DNA from: Paenibacillus thalictri
GTDB lineage: Bacteria > Bacillota > Bacilli > Paenibacillales > NBRC-103111
Length of the DNA stretch: 64,000 bases
Reading direction: 5' to 3'
Assembly: GCF_004307995.1 (NCBI RefSeq)
Contig: NZ_SIRE01000012.1
Coordinates: 223,417-287,416 of the forward strand
In this document: in pieces, positions 52,423 through 62,454 of the stretch
Position numbering within the stretch: the stretch's first letter is position 1
How the letters are laid out: every line of letters starts with the position of its first letter
Program-made: the position numbers and the translations under genes
Notes under the pieces: generated by a model
Database searches by the model: none
The model's input: only the letters and a program-made list of their open reading frames with translations
Told to the model about the DNA's origin: nothing

Positions 52423-53784
52423 ATGGAAAGCCATCCCAATGAAAAATGGCAGCAAGTTCTTTCCATAATTCAAACGAAGGTGAGCAAGCCGAGCTTCGAT
52501 ACATGGTTGAAATCAACAAAAGCTGTCGTTTTTAACGATGATGCTGTTGTGATCTGCGTGCCGAACAACTTCGCGAAGGAATGGCTTGAAACTCGCTACG
52601 CTAAAATGATTTCCGCTACCATCTTTGAATATACGGACCGTCCTGTTGAAGTGAAGTTTACGCTCGAATCCGAAGAGACAAGAGCGGAAGCCGTTCCGGC
52701 AGCTCCCGCGGCGCCCCAGCCCGCGAGAACGTCGCTTCCCGTCTACGAAGAGCCTAGCAGTTTGAATTCCAAATATACGTTCGATACGTTTGTTATCGGC
52801 GCCGGCAACCGCTTTGCTCATGCCGCTTCGCTCGCAGTAGCCGAGGCGCCGGCAAAGGCGTATAACCCGTTGTTTTTGTACGGCGGTGTCGGACTGGGAA
52901 AAACTCATCTGATGCATGCGATCGGCCACTACGTGCTGGAACACAATCCGAGCGCGCGGGTTCTTTACCTCTCGTCCGAAAAATTCACGAACGAGTTCAT
53001 TAATGCGATTCGCGATAACCGCGGCGAAAGCTTCCGCAGCAAATATCGCAGCATTGATGTGCTGCTCATTGATGATATTCAGTTTTTGGCGGGAAAAGAA
53101 CAGACGCAGGAAGAATTTTTTCATACCTTCAACGCCTTGCACGAAGAAAGAAAGCAAATTATTATTTCCAGCGACCGTCCGCCTAAAGAAATTCCGACAT
53201 TGGAGGAACGGCTCAGATCCAGGTTTGAATGGGGACTGATTACCGACATTCAGCCGCCGGATCTGGAAACGCGGATCGCCATTTTGCGCAAAAAGGCCAA
53301 GGCCGAGAATCTCGATATTCCTAACGAAGCGATGGTCTACATCGCCAATCAGATCGATACGAACATCCGGGAGCTGGAAGGCGCGTTAATTCGCGTCGTC
53401 GCCTACTCATCGCTTATCAATCAAGACATTACGTCTCATTTGGCGGCTGAGGCGCTGCGGGACATTATCCCGTCCAATCGTCCAAAACAAATCACCATTC
53501 AGGATATACAGCAGAAAGTCGGAGAATTTTACGGTTTGAAGTTAGAGGATTTTAAAGCGCGGAAACGTACCAAAACGGTCGCTTTCCCAAGGCAGATCGC
53601 CATGTATTTATCGCGCGAAATGACCGATCACTCGCTTCCCAAAATCGGAGAAGCGTTCGGCGGCAGAGATCATACGACGGTCATACACGCGCACGAAAAA
53701 ATTACGGTGGCTATAAAATCGGATCAAGAGCTCTATAAAATTATCCACACCATATCCGAAAAAATTAAAAATGCGACTGTTTAA
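52423..53784 (+). CDS. dnaA: Chromosomal replication initiator DnaA
   Basis: 453 residues from the ATG giving MESHPNEKWQQVLS, with GAGGAG upstream; a GTG at 52399 has no clear ribosome site. Domain I, a Pro/Ala-rich linker, the AAA+ core (Walker A GGVGLGKTHL, Walker B LLIDDIQFLAGK) and domain IV with the GGRDHTTVIHA DnaA-box-recognition motif are all present. Confidence 0.98.
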   Translation: MESHPNEKWQQVLSIIQTKVSKPSFDTWLKSTKAVVFNDDAVVICVPNNFAKEWLETRYAKMISATIFEYTDRPVEVKFTLESEETRAEAVPAAPAAPQPARTSLPVYEEPSSLNSKYTFDTFVIGAGNRFAHAASLAVAEAPAKAYNPLFLYGGVGLGKTHLMHAIGHYVLEHNPSARVLYLSSEKFTNEFINAIRDNRGESFRSKYRSIDVLLIDDIQFLAGKEQTQEEFFHTFNALHEERKQIIISSDRPPKEIPTLEERLRSRFEWGLITDIQPPDLETRIAILRKKAKAENLDIPNEAMVYIANQIDTNIRELEGALIRVVAYSSLINQDITSHLAAEALRDIIPSNRPKQITIQDIQQKVGEFYGLKLEDFKARKRTKTVAFPRQIAMYLSREMTDHSLPKIGEAFGGRDHTTVIHAHEKITVAIKSDQELYKIIHTISEKIKNATV

Positions 53785-53791
53785 AAGTCCT

Positions 53792-53828
53792 GAGCCTATA
53801 CACACTTTATTCACATGTGGATAGGCTC
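53792..53828 (+). terminator. Terminator of dnaA
   Basis: GAGCCTATA-CAC pairs with GTG-ATAGGCTC and runs into TCGTTTTG. Overlaps DnaA-box-like sequence in the loop, so termination and DnaA binding may interfere. Confidence 0.7.
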
Positions 53829-53912
53829 TCGTTTTGCGCCTTTTCTCCACATATCCACATATTCAGTGCCCCTACTACTATCACTATTAATAAAATAAAT
53901 ATATAATAAGAC
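53805..53912. other. oriC: oriC unwinding module between dnaA and dnaN
   Basis: DnaA-box-like TTATTCACA (53807-53815), TGTGGATAG (53816-53824), TTCTCCACA (53843-53851) and ATATCCACA (53851-53859). A short GC cluster (TGCCCC) and a DnaA-trio run CTA CTA CTA TCA CTA TTA (53872-53889) follow, then an AT-only stretch to about 53907. This is the arrangement of the basal unwinding system described for B. subtilis. Confidence 0.85.
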
Positions 53913-53956
53913 GTATATGCCCATTTCAACAGAATAGAACCATGGGAGTGAAGAAA

Positions 53957-55099
53957 TTGAAGTTAACGATATTAAAAGACTTTTTGAACGAATCCATTCA
54001 TCACGTTTCCAAAGCCATTACGAGCAAAACGACCATTCCGATTCTGAGCGGAATCAAAATAGATGCGGATTATAACGGAGTTACCTTAACGGCCAGCGAT
54101 ACCGATATTTCGATTCAAAGCTTTATTGCCAAAGAACAAGACGGATTGCAAGTTATTGAGCTGCAAAAACCGGGAAGTGTCGTATTGCCGGCTAAATTTT
54201 TTGTGGAAATGATTCGCAAGCTGCCATCGCAGCATGTTGAGATTGAAGTGAAAGAACATTTTCAAACGACGATACGCTCAGGTACGGCAGAGATTCAGCT
54301 CGTTGGGCTCGATCCGGAAGAATATCCGATTATGCCCGGCATTGAGGAAAACAAACGTCTGCAAATTCCAAGCGATATTTTAAAAACAATGATTAAACAA
54401 ACGTCGTTTGCGGTATCGACAAACGAAGCCACTCCGGTTTTAACCGGTGTACTTTGGACCATTGGCGGAGGAAAAATTAAATTTACGGCATGCGACCGCC
54501 ATCGACTGGCTACCCGCGAAACGAATATTACCAGCGGCACAGACATTGAAAACATAAGTTTTTCCATTTCAGGGAAAACTTTGAATGAACTGAACAAGAT
54601 TTTGCCGGATCAGAATACATTGATCGACGTGGTCATCGCAGATAATCAAGTTTTGTTTAAGCTCAGCTCCATTATGTTTTATACCCGGATTTTGGATGGA
54701 ACGTATCCGGACACATCCAAGCTGATTCCTCAGACGTTTCAAACCGAAATGGTGCTTAATACCAAACAGATGGCGGATTCCATAGACCGGGCATATTTGC
54801 TCTCACGCGAAGACAAGACCAATATCGTCAAAATGATTATGCGCGAAGATCAATCCGTCGAAATTTCCTCCAGTTCTTCCGAGCTGGGCAAAGTTACCGA
54901 GCAGATTCCTGTCAACAAGATGACCGGAGAATTGCTGCGCATATCGTTTAACTCTAAATATATGCTGGATGCGCTGAAGGTCATGGACAGCGATTTGATT
55001 CAAATCGGATTTACCGGAGCTATGCAGCCGATCATTCTGCGGCCTGACGATTCCTCTTCCCTGCTGCAGCTTATTCTTCCTTACCGGACAACAAATTAA
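53957..55099 (+). CDS. dnaN: DNA polymerase III beta sliding clamp
   Basis: 380 residues from a TTG start 6 bases after GGGAGTG, giving MKLTILKDFLNESI. Three clamp domains are complete, ending in LRPDDSSSLLQLILPYRT. Tethers the replicase to DNA. Second gene of the origin-proximal rightward cluster. Confidence 0.97.
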   Translation: MKLTILKDFLNESIHHVSKAITSKTTIPILSGIKIDADYNGVTLTASDTDISIQSFIAKEQDGLQVIELQKPGSVVLPAKFFVEMIRKLPSQHVEIEVKEHFQTTIRSGTAEIQLVGLDPEEYPIMPGIEENKRLQIPSDILKTMIKQTSFAVSTNEATPVLTGVLWTIGGGKIKFTACDRHRLATRETNITSGTDIENISFSISGKTLNELNKILPDQNTLIDVVIADNQVLFKLSSIMFYTRILDGTYPDTSKLIPQTFQTEMVLNTKQMADSIDRAYLLSREDKTNIVKMIMREDQSVEISSSSSELGKVTEQIPVNKMTGELLRISFNSKYMLDALKVMDSDLIQIGFTGAMQPIILRPDDSSSLLQLILPYRTTN

Positions 55100-55111
55100 G
55101 AGGGATGACTT

Positions 55112-55327
55112 ATGAAAACTATTGAAATTCATACGGACTACATCACCTTGGGCCAATTTTTGAAGCTGTCTGATTGCATTTCGACCGGCGGGCAAGCCAA
55201 AAGCTTTCTGCAGGAAACGGAGATCACTGTGAATGAACAGCCGGAAAACCGCCGCGGCCGGAAGCTTGTAGCGGGAGATGTGATCAAGGTGGAAGGCTGC
55301 GGGACGTTCCGGGTGGCTCAGGCGTGA
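55112..55327 (+). CDS. yaaA: S4-domain RNA-binding protein YaaA
   Basis: 71 residues. The S4 domain shows ITLGQFLKLSDCISTGGQAKSFLQETEITVNEQPENRRGRKLVAGDVI. Linked to 50S ribosome assembly in B. subtilis. Overlaps recF by four bases. Confidence 0.95.
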   Translation: MKTIEIHTDYITLGQFLKLSDCISTGGQAKSFLQETEITVNEQPENRRGRKLVAGDVIKVEGCGTFRVAQA

Positions 55328-56433
55328 GGCTGAACAGCTTAACCTTGCAGGATTACCGCAATTACGAGCGCATCGAATTCCATTCCGGACAAATGGTCAA
55401 TATTTTTGTCGGTCCTAACGCGCAGGGCAAAACCAACCTGCTGGAATCGATCTTTGTGCTTGCTTTGACGAAATCCCATCGGACCCATCATGATAAGGAG
55501 CTGATCCGGTGGAACGCTCCTTTCACTCACTTGCACGGCTCGATCGAAAGAAAATATGGGAAAGCCGAGTTGGATCTCGTCATCTCCGCTCAAGGCAAGA
55601 AAGCAAAGCTGAACGGCTTGGAACAAAAAAAATTGAGCAATTTCATCGGTGCGCTAAATGTCGTTATGTTTGCCCCGGAGGACCTCGAAATCGTCAAAGG
55701 CTCCCCCGGGGTTCGTCGCCGTTTTCTGGACATGGAGATCGGCCAAGTATATCCGTCATATCTTTACGACTTGTCCCAATATCTGAAAATATTGAACCAG
55801 CGCAACAATCATCTCAAACAAATGTTCGGCAGTTCTTCGTCAAATATGGCCATGTTAGAGGTTTGGAATGAACAATTGGCGCAATTTGGTATTAAAATCA
55901 TTAAAAAACGTCAAAGCTTTATAAAGAAACTCCAACAATGGGCGGAAACGATTCATTTCGGTATTACCGGCGGACATGAAAAGCTGCAAATTCAATACCA
56001 AACCGCGCTTGATTTAACCGTTTCAGAAGATGAAACTGTTTTATTTGACCAATTTATGATAAAGTTATCACAGGTGAAGGATCAGGAAATCAGGCGTGCC
56101 GTCACGCTTGTCGGCCCTCATCGCGATGATTTGCTGTTTTTCATTAACGAAAAAGAGGCTCAAACGTTCGGATCGCAAGGTCAGCAAAGAACGACGGCGC
56201 TCTCCTTGAAATTGGCCGAAATCGAGCTGATTCATCAGGAAGTCGGCGAATACCCGGTGCTGTTGCTTGACGACGTATTGTCCGAGCTTGACCAATTTCG
56301 TCAAACCCAGCTCATTGAAACCTTTCAAAGCAAGGTGCAGACGTTTATTACGACGACCGGCATTGAGAGCATCGATCTGGCGAAGCTAGAAGACGCCTCT
56401 GTTTTTCAAGTGAGAAGCGGCGGCTTGATATAG
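55324..56433 (+). CDS. recF: DNA replication and repair protein RecF
   Basis: 369 residues from a GTG. Walker A GPNAQGKTNLLESI, signature motif FGSQGQQRTTALSLKLAEI and Walker B LLLDDVLSELD are present. Loads RecA at gaps. Ribosome site lies in the end of yaaA. Confidence 0.97.
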   Translation: MRLNSLTLQDYRNYERIEFHSGQMVNIFVGPNAQGKTNLLESIFVLALTKSHRTHHDKELIRWNAPFTHLHGSIERKYGKAELDLVISAQGKKAKLNGLEQKKLSNFIGALNVVMFAPEDLEIVKGSPGVRRRFLDMEIGQVYPSYLYDLSQYLKILNQRNNHLKQMFGSSSSNMAMLEVWNEQLAQFGIKIIKKRQSFIKKLQQWAETIHFGITGGHEKLQIQYQTALDLTVSEDETVLFDQFMIKLSQVKDQEIRRAVTLVGPHRDDLLFFINEKEAQTFGSQGQQRTTALSLKLAEIELIHQEVGEYPVLLLDDVLSELDQFRQTQLIETFQSKVQTFITTTGIESIDLAKLEDASVFQVRSGGLI

Positions 56434-56490
56434 ATGGATTCATAGATTAGTTCGTTTGCCGACTTTGCATTTTGGTAAGGAGTGGGTCGT

Positions 56491-56739
56491 ATGTTTATTC
56501 ATTTGGGCGGGGAAAAAATCATACGCGCATCGGAATTGATCGCGATATTTGATTTATCCATCGAGAAATCTTCGAAAATTTCCAAACAGTTCATAAGCCA
56601 AGCGAATAAAGAGAAAAGAGCCGAAGTGATTGGCGAGGAAGAGTGTAAATCGCTTGTTGTCACGCAATCGAAAATTTATTATTCTCCCATCTCTTCCTCC
56701 ACGTTGAAAAAACGTGCCCATCAGCTCCTGACAAACTAA
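56491..56739 (+). CDS. remB: Extracellular matrix regulator RemB (YaaB)
   Basis: 82 residues from the ATG 8 bases after AAGGAG. MFIHLGGEKIIRASELIAIFDL and the later ISSSTLKKRA match the DUF370-type RemB family. RemB contributes to matrix gene control in Bacillus. Same position (recF–remB–gyrB) as in B. subtilis. Confidence 0.92.
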   Translation: MFIHLGGEKIIRASELIAIFDLSIEKSSKISKQFISQANKEKRAEVIGEEECKSLVVTQSKIYYSPISSSTLKKRAHQLLTN

Positions 56740-56771
56740 GTGGTTACCATGGAAAAGTAGGTGTCTTATAG

Positions 56772-58682
56772 ATGTCTGTTAATCAACACACGTATGATGA
56801 GAGTCAGATTCAAGTACTTGAAGGACTTGAAGCGGTTCGCAAACGTCCCGGCATGTACATCGGCTCCACGAGCTCCAGAGGGCTCCACCATCTCGTATGG
56901 GAAGTGGTCGATAACAGTATCGACGAAGCGCTGGCCGGTATTTGTACGCATATCGAGGTTATTGTTCATAAAGACAACAGCGTAACGGTTGTTGATAACG
57001 GCCGGGGGATTCCCGTAGGCGAGAATGTAAAATTGAAAAAGTCGACTTTGGAAGTCGTTATGACCGTACTTCATGCTGGCGGTAAATTCGGCGGCGAAGG
57101 CTATAAGGTATCCGGCGGCTTGCACGGCGTTGGCGTTTCCGTAGTGAATGCTTTATCCGAGCACGTGACCGTACAGGTCAAACGTGAAGGCAAGATTCAT
57201 ATGCAGGAATACCGCCGCGGTGCGCCGCAGTACGACTTGAAAGTGGTTGGCGAATCGGATGAATCGGGGACGACGGTTACGTTCAAGCCCGACCCGGAGA
57301 TTTTCACCGAGACGCTTGAGTATGACTACGATACGCTGCAATCCCGTATTCGCGAGCTGGCCTTTTTGAATAAAGGCCTCAAAATATCGCTGTCCGACGA
57401 ACGGACAGGCGTGTCCAATTCGTTCGTATACGAAGGCGGTATCGTTTCTTTCGTCGAATACTTGAACCGCAATCGCGAAGCGCTGCATCAACCGCCGATT
57501 TTTGCCGAGGGGACCAAAGACAACATCCAGGTGGAAGTCGCGCTTCAGTACAACGACAGCTATTCCGAGAACATTTATTCGTTTGCCAACAACATTCATA
57601 CCCATGAGGGCGGCACACACGAATCCGGCTTCAAAAGCGCGTTGACGCGTATTTTGAACGATTGCGCCCGTAAATATAATGCGATTAAAGACAGCGATTC
57701 GAACTTGTCCGGCGATGATGTGCGTGAAGGTTTGACCGCGATCATTTCGGTCAAAATTCCCGAGCCGCAATTTGAAGGCCAGACCAAGACAAAGCTGGGG
57801 AACAGCGAAGTCAGAGGAATCGTCGAGTCGGTATTTTCCGAGAAACTGCAGGAATTCCTGGGAGAGAATCCGGCTGTTGCCAAGCGGATTGTAGAGAAAG
57901 GGATTCAAGCGGCGAGAGCCCGCGAAGCGGCTAGAAAAGCCAGAGAATTGACCCGCCGCAAAAGCGCGCTGGAAGTCAGCTCGCTGCCCGGCAAACTCGC
58001 CGATTGTTCGTCCAAGGACGCTTCGATCAGCGAAGTGTATATCGTCGAAGGTGACTCTGCGGGCGGCTCCGCAAAACAGGGACGCGACCGGCATTTTCAA
58101 GCGATCCTGCCGCTGCGCGGAAAAATATTAAACGTGGAGAAAGCGCGGCTGGACAAAATTTTGTCCAATGCCGAGATCAGAGCCATTATTACCGCAGTTG
58201 GTTGCGGAATTGGCGACGACTTCGATATCAGCAAAGCCCGTTACCACAAAATCATCATCATGACCGATGCCGACGTCGACGGCGCGCACATTCGTACGCT
58301 GCTGCTTACCTTCTTCTACCGGTATATGCGTAAGCTGATCGAATACGGATATGTATACATCGCTCAGCCGCCGCTGTATAAGCTGGAGAAAAACAAGGTC
58401 GTTCGTTACGCCTATAACGACCGTCAGAGAGACGCCGCTATGCAGGAATTCGGCGAAGGGCAGAAAGTCAACGTGCAGCGCTATAAAGGTCTGGGAGAAA
58501 TGAATCCCGAGCAGTTGTGGGAAACAACGATGGATCCGGAAATCCGTACCATGCTGCAAGTGACTATTGAAGATGCGATGGAAGCCGATGCGATGTTTGA
58601 CACGTTGATGGGCGACAATGTCGAACCGCGCCGGGATTTTATCCAAGAGCATGCTAAATATGTGAAAAATCTGGATATCTAG
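56772..58682 (+). CDS. gyrB: DNA gyrase subunit B
   Basis: 636 residues. GHKL ATPase (VRKRPGMYIGS, VVDNSIDEA, VDNGRGIPV, GGLHGVGVSVVNALS), transducer, and the TOPRIM domain (EVYIVEGDSAGGSAKQGRDRHFQAILPLRGK; MTDADVDGAHIRTLLL) are complete. Confidence 0.98.
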   Translation: MSVNQHTYDESQIQVLEGLEAVRKRPGMYIGSTSSRGLHHLVWEVVDNSIDEALAGICTHIEVIVHKDNSVTVVDNGRGIPVGENVKLKKSTLEVVMTVLHAGGKFGGEGYKVSGGLHGVGVSVVNALSEHVTVQVKREGKIHMQEYRRGAPQYDLKVVGESDESGTTVTFKPDPEIFTETLEYDYDTLQSRIRELAFLNKGLKISLSDERTGVSNSFVYEGGIVSFVEYLNRNREALHQPPIFAEGTKDNIQVEVALQYNDSYSENIYSFANNIHTHEGGTHESGFKSALTRILNDCARKYNAIKDSDSNLSGDDVREGLTAIISVKIPEPQFEGQTKTKLGNSEVRGIVESVFSEKLQEFLGENPAVAKRIVEKGIQAARAREAARKARELTRRKSALEVSSLPGKLADCSSKDASISEVYIVEGDSAGGSAKQGRDRHFQAILPLRGKILNVEKARLDKILSNAEIRAIITAVGCGIGDDFDISKARYHKIIIMTDADVDGAHIRTLLLTFFYRYMRKLIEYGYVYIAQPPLYKLEKNKVVRYAYNDRQRDAAMQEFGEGQKVNVQRYKGLGEMNPEQLWETTMDPEIRTMLQVTIEDAMEADAMFDTLMGDNVEPRRDFIQEHAKYVKNLDI

Positions 58683-58684
58683 AT

Positions 58685-59830
58685 ATGCTTCGTTTATGGC
58701 CTGTTAAGCCCTTGGGATGGCTGCTTGTCCTCTTGCTCCTTCTGTTTTCTCCCGTATGGCTAGGCGGGCAAACGGAAGTTTGGTACGAGGATCAAGTAGC
58801 CGTCATTGCGTACCATCATATTGACGAGCATGTACAAAGCGACGTGACCATCACCCCGGCATTATTTGAGAATCAGCTGAAAGATTTGCTGAGCCGGGGG
58901 TATCATTTTATTACGTTGCAGCAGTTTAGGGATTATAAATCCGGGGGACCGGTTCCGCCCAATGCGGTGCTGGTTACCTTTGACGACGGGTACGAAAGTT
59001 TTTACACAAAAGCCTACCCGATTATGGCCAAGCTGGGAATACCGGCGGTTGATTTTGTGATCACCAAGGATTTGGACAACCCGATGGGCTCGCTCATCCC
59101 GTCCATGTCGCGGGATCAAATTCGGGAGATTATGAATCACTCCGTCAATTTTGATATGGAATGCCATTCAGATAGTTTGCATGGCAAGCAGGATGACGGA
59201 AGCCCGCTTTTTACAAGCCGGTTATTAAAAGACGGACATAAAGAATCGGATGCCGAATATGCTACCCGAATCGTACAGGACACGAGCCGTTGTGTAAGCA
59301 AGCTTGAGCAGCTGAGCCCTCAGCCTATCGATGCGTTTGCGTATCCTTTCGGATCGCTCGATTCTCCATCGGCGCAGCTGCTGCCGCAGGCCGGCATTAA
59401 ATATGCATTTACTACGGTTAGCGAAATGGCAAGCCGCAGCGACGAACTGCTGCAGACTCCTAGAATTAATGCGGGGAGCCCTTTTATTCATCCGCAATCG
59501 TTGCATAATCTCATCATTAAACGTATCGTTTCTTCGCTTCCGGAGAAACTTGATCTTCAAAACTCGACGCAGCAATTGGGCGGGAAATGTACTTTGGAAC
59601 CTAACGGGACAGTGGAGCTGCAGTGGGGAGACAATCGCTGGAATTTGAAGGAAGGCAGCAGTTCAGCCGTAGCGGCTGATCGGTCCTTTCAAATGCAAGA
59701 GCCATTGCTTCGTGTAAAAGACCGTTATTACATCACTACAGGAGATTTGCAAACCATGTTCGGAAGCCGCGTCACTTATAACGGCAACACGGGTATGGTT
59801 TACCGCAGACTTACTCCTTCGGTGAATTGA
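58685..59830 (+). CDS. Polysaccharide deacetylase (NodB domain) between gyrB and gyrA
   Basis: 381 residues with a signal/anchor helix (GWLLVLLLLLFSPVWLGG). NodB domain has VIAYHHID, LVTFDDGYESFYTKAYPIM with the Asp pair, and ECHSDSLH in the H-x-x-x-H position. The C-terminal 100 residues resemble a stalk domain (YITTGDLQTMFGSRVTYNGNTGMVYRR). Likely removes acetyl groups from cell-wall or exopolysaccharide. It starts three bases after gyrB ends and is followed by a 66-base gap to gyrA; its presence here is not the B. subtilis order. Confidence 0.87.
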   Translation: MLRLWPVKPLGWLLVLLLLLFSPVWLGGQTEVWYEDQVAVIAYHHIDEHVQSDVTITPALFENQLKDLLSRGYHFITLQQFRDYKSGGPVPPNAVLVTFDDGYESFYTKAYPIMAKLGIPAVDFVITKDLDNPMGSLIPSMSRDQIREIMNHSVNFDMECHSDSLHGKQDDGSPLFTSRLLKDGHKESDAEYATRIVQDTSRCVSKLEQLSPQPIDAFAYPFGSLDSPSAQLLPQAGIKYAFTTVSEMASRSDELLQTPRINAGSPFIHPQSLHNLIIKRIVSSLPEKLDLQNSTQQLGGKCTLEPNGTVELQWGDNRWNLKEGSSSAVAADRSFQMQEPLLRVKDRYYITTGDLQTMFGSRVTYNGNTGMVYRRLTPSVN

Positions 59831-59896
59831 TGTGAATGGGCTTGCTGGCTTTCGCTTGCAATACCAGCGTTTATTTAAAATTTCAGGAGGTCCGTC

Positions 59897-62368
59897 ATGG
59901 CCGAAGAAATACGTTCGCAAATTAAAGAGATCGACATCGGTACGGAGATGCGCACGTCCTTTATGGATTATGCGATGAGCATCATCGTCAGCCGCGCGCT
60001 CCCTGATGTTCGGGACGGCCTAAAGCCGGTACATCGCCGCATTTTATTCGCGATGTCCGAACTCGGAATGTCACCGGATAAGCCTTACAAAAAATCAGCG
60101 AGAATCGTCGGCGAAGTCATCGGTAAATACCATCCGCATGGCGACTCGGCCGTTTATGAAACCATGGTCCGGATGGCGCAGGACTTCTCGCTGCGTTATA
60201 TGCTGGTGGACGGACACGGAAACTTCGGTTCGATCGACGGCGACTTTGCCGCGGCGATGCGATATACGGAAGCGCGTCTTTCCAAAATAGCGATGGAATT
60301 GCTGCGTGATATTAACAAAGAAACCATTGATTTTATCCCGAACTACGACGGTGAAGAACATGAACCGGCCGTTCTGCCGGCGCGTTTCCCCAACCTGCTC
60401 GTGAACGGTTCCTCCGGGATCGCCGTAGGTATGGCCACCAATATTCCGCCGCATAACTTGCGGGAGGTTATTGACGGATTGCAGCACTTGATGAAAAATC
60501 CGGAAGCCGAGCCGCTTGAACTGATGCAATACATCAAGGGCCCTGACTTTCCGACTGCCGGGTTTATTCTAGGCCGCGAAGGGATCAGACATGCTTATAC
60601 GACGGGCAGAGGTTCGGTTACGATGCGGGCGAGAGCCGTTATTGAAGAGAACAACAATAAGGCGCGCATCATCGTCAACGAGCTTCCTTACCAGGTTATT
60701 AAGGCACGTTTGATTGAGAAAATCGCCGAATTGGTCCGCGAGAAAAAAATCGACGGAATTACCGATTTGCGCGATGAGTCCGACCGCAACGGCATGCGCA
60801 TCGTCATTGAGCTGCGCCGTGACGTCAATCCGAGCGTTGTGCTGAACAACTTGTATAAACATACGGCAATGCAGTCCAATTTCGGTATCATTATGCTTGC
60901 GCTTGTCAATGGCGAACCGAAGGTGCTTAACCTGAAGGAAATGCTGTATCATTACCTGGAGCATCAGAAAGTCGTTATCCGCCGGCGTACGGAATTTGAA
61001 TTGCGCAAAGCGGAAGCGCGGGCTCATATTCTGGAAGGGCTGCGCATTGCTCTTGATCATCTGGACGAAGTCATCGCTTTAATTCGTGCTTCGCGTACGA
61101 CTGAAGAAGCGCGCAATGGGTTAATGACCCAATTCCAGCTCAGCCACGATCAAGCCCAGGCTATTCTGGACATGCGTTTGCAGCGCTTGACCGGGTTGGA
61201 GCGCGAGAGAATCGAAGAGGAATACGCAGAATTGCTGCTAAAAATCGCTGAATACAAAGCTATTCTTGCCGATGAGCAGCTTGTGCTTAATATCATCAGT
61301 GAAGAACTGAACGAGATAAAAGACCGCTTCGGCGACGACCGCCGTTCGGAGATTACGATTGGCGAAGAGAGCATTGAGGACGAAGATTTGATCCCGCAAG
61401 AGGACGTGATTATTACAATCTCGCATACGGGTTATATCAAACGTCTGCCGGTCGGCACTTACCGCAGTCAAAAACGCGGCGGCCGCGGTGTGCTTGGTAT
61501 GGATACAAAAGATAACGACTTCGTCGAGCATCTTTTCGTTACGAATTCGCATCAATACCTCATGTTCTTTACGAACAAAGGAAAGGTGTACAAACTTAAG
61601 GCTTATGAAATTCCGGATTTGAGCCGGACCGCCAGAGGTACGCCGATCATCAATCTAATTCAAATCGAGCAAGGGGAAACCGTCAATGCGGTAATTCCCG
61701 TTGAATCGTTTGATTCGGATAAATACTTATTTTTTGCGACGAAGAACGGTATTGTCAAAAAGACACCGCTCGACGATTACTCGAATATCCGCAAAGGCGG
61801 TTTAATTGCGCTGACTCTCCGTGAAGACGACGATTTGATTGGCGTCAAACTGACCGATGGCAAACAATCGATCATCATGGGCACGAAGGAAGGGATCTCC
61901 ATCCACTTCCCTGAAGAGGACGTTCGTCCGATGGGCCGTGGCGCTACGGGGGTTAAGGGCATTCAGTTAAACGATGACGATGCGGTTATCGATATGGATG
62001 TCGCCGATGAGAACAATACCGTGTTGATCGTCACGTCCAAGGGCTTCGGCAAACGGACGCCTGTATCCGAATACCGCATGCAGACGCGCGGCGGCAAAGG
62101 AATCAAGACGCTTAACGTGACAACCAAAAACGGTATGGTCGTCGGACTGAAGGTCGTTAAGGATGATGAGGACCTGATGATTATTACGGCGATGGGAACG
62201 ATTATTCGGACCAGTATGGATGGTATATCGGTTATGGGTCGGAATACCCAGGGCGTAAGACTTATCCATATCCGTGATGAAGACGAGGTTTCGACGGTTA
62301 CACGGGTTGAAAAAAGCGATGATGCCCTCGAAAACGATGAAATTAGTTCTGAAGAATCAGAAGAATAA
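59897..62368 (+). CDS. gyrA: DNA gyrase subunit A
   Basis: 823 residues. Active-site Tyr in AAMRYTEARL; the quinolone region reads HPHGDSAVYETMVRMAQ, the susceptible form. The C-terminal beta-pinwheel includes the GyrA box SQKRGGRG. The acidic tail ends NDEISSEESEE. GGAGG precedes the ATG. Confidence 0.98.
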   Translation: MAEEIRSQIKEIDIGTEMRTSFMDYAMSIIVSRALPDVRDGLKPVHRRILFAMSELGMSPDKPYKKSARIVGEVIGKYHPHGDSAVYETMVRMAQDFSLRYMLVDGHGNFGSIDGDFAAAMRYTEARLSKIAMELLRDINKETIDFIPNYDGEEHEPAVLPARFPNLLVNGSSGIAVGMATNIPPHNLREVIDGLQHLMKNPEAEPLELMQYIKGPDFPTAGFILGREGIRHAYTTGRGSVTMRARAVIEENNNKARIIVNELPYQVIKARLIEKIAELVREKKIDGITDLRDESDRNGMRIVIELRRDVNPSVVLNNLYKHTAMQSNFGIIMLALVNGEPKVLNLKEMLYHYLEHQKVVIRRRTEFELRKAEARAHILEGLRIALDHLDEVIALIRASRTTEEARNGLMTQFQLSHDQAQAILDMRLQRLTGLERERIEEEYAELLLKIAEYKAILADEQLVLNIISEELNEIKDRFGDDRRSEITIGEESIEDEDLIPQEDVIITISHTGYIKRLPVGTYRSQKRGGRGVLGMDTKDNDFVEHLFVTNSHQYLMFFTNKGKVYKLKAYEIPDLSRTARGTPIINLIQIEQGETVNAVIPVESFDSDKYLFFATKNGIVKKTPLDDYSNIRKGGLIALTLREDDDLIGVKLTDGKQSIIMGTKEGISIHFPEEDVRPMGRGATGVKGIQLNDDDAVIDMDVADENNTVLIVTSKGFGKRTPVSEYRMQTRGGKGIKTLNVTTKNGMVVGLKVVKDDEDLMIITAMGTIIRTSMDGISVMGRNTQGVRLIHIRDEDEVSTVTRVEKSDDALENDEISSEESEE

Positions 62369-62382
62369 TTTACAAATTTAAG

Positions 62383-62410
62383 GAATGGGGCTTACATCCC
62401 CATTCTTTTT
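62383..62410 (+). terminator. Intrinsic terminator of gyrA
   Basis: GAATGGGG, loop CTTACAT, CCCCATTC, then TTTTTG. Confidence 0.9.
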
Positions 62411-62454
62411 GTTTTAAAATAAAGCTACACATCACATAAAGTGAGGGGAGTTCC

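Noticed and set aside
57153..58100. Minus-strand frame of 315 codons
   Set aside because: Antisense to gyrB.
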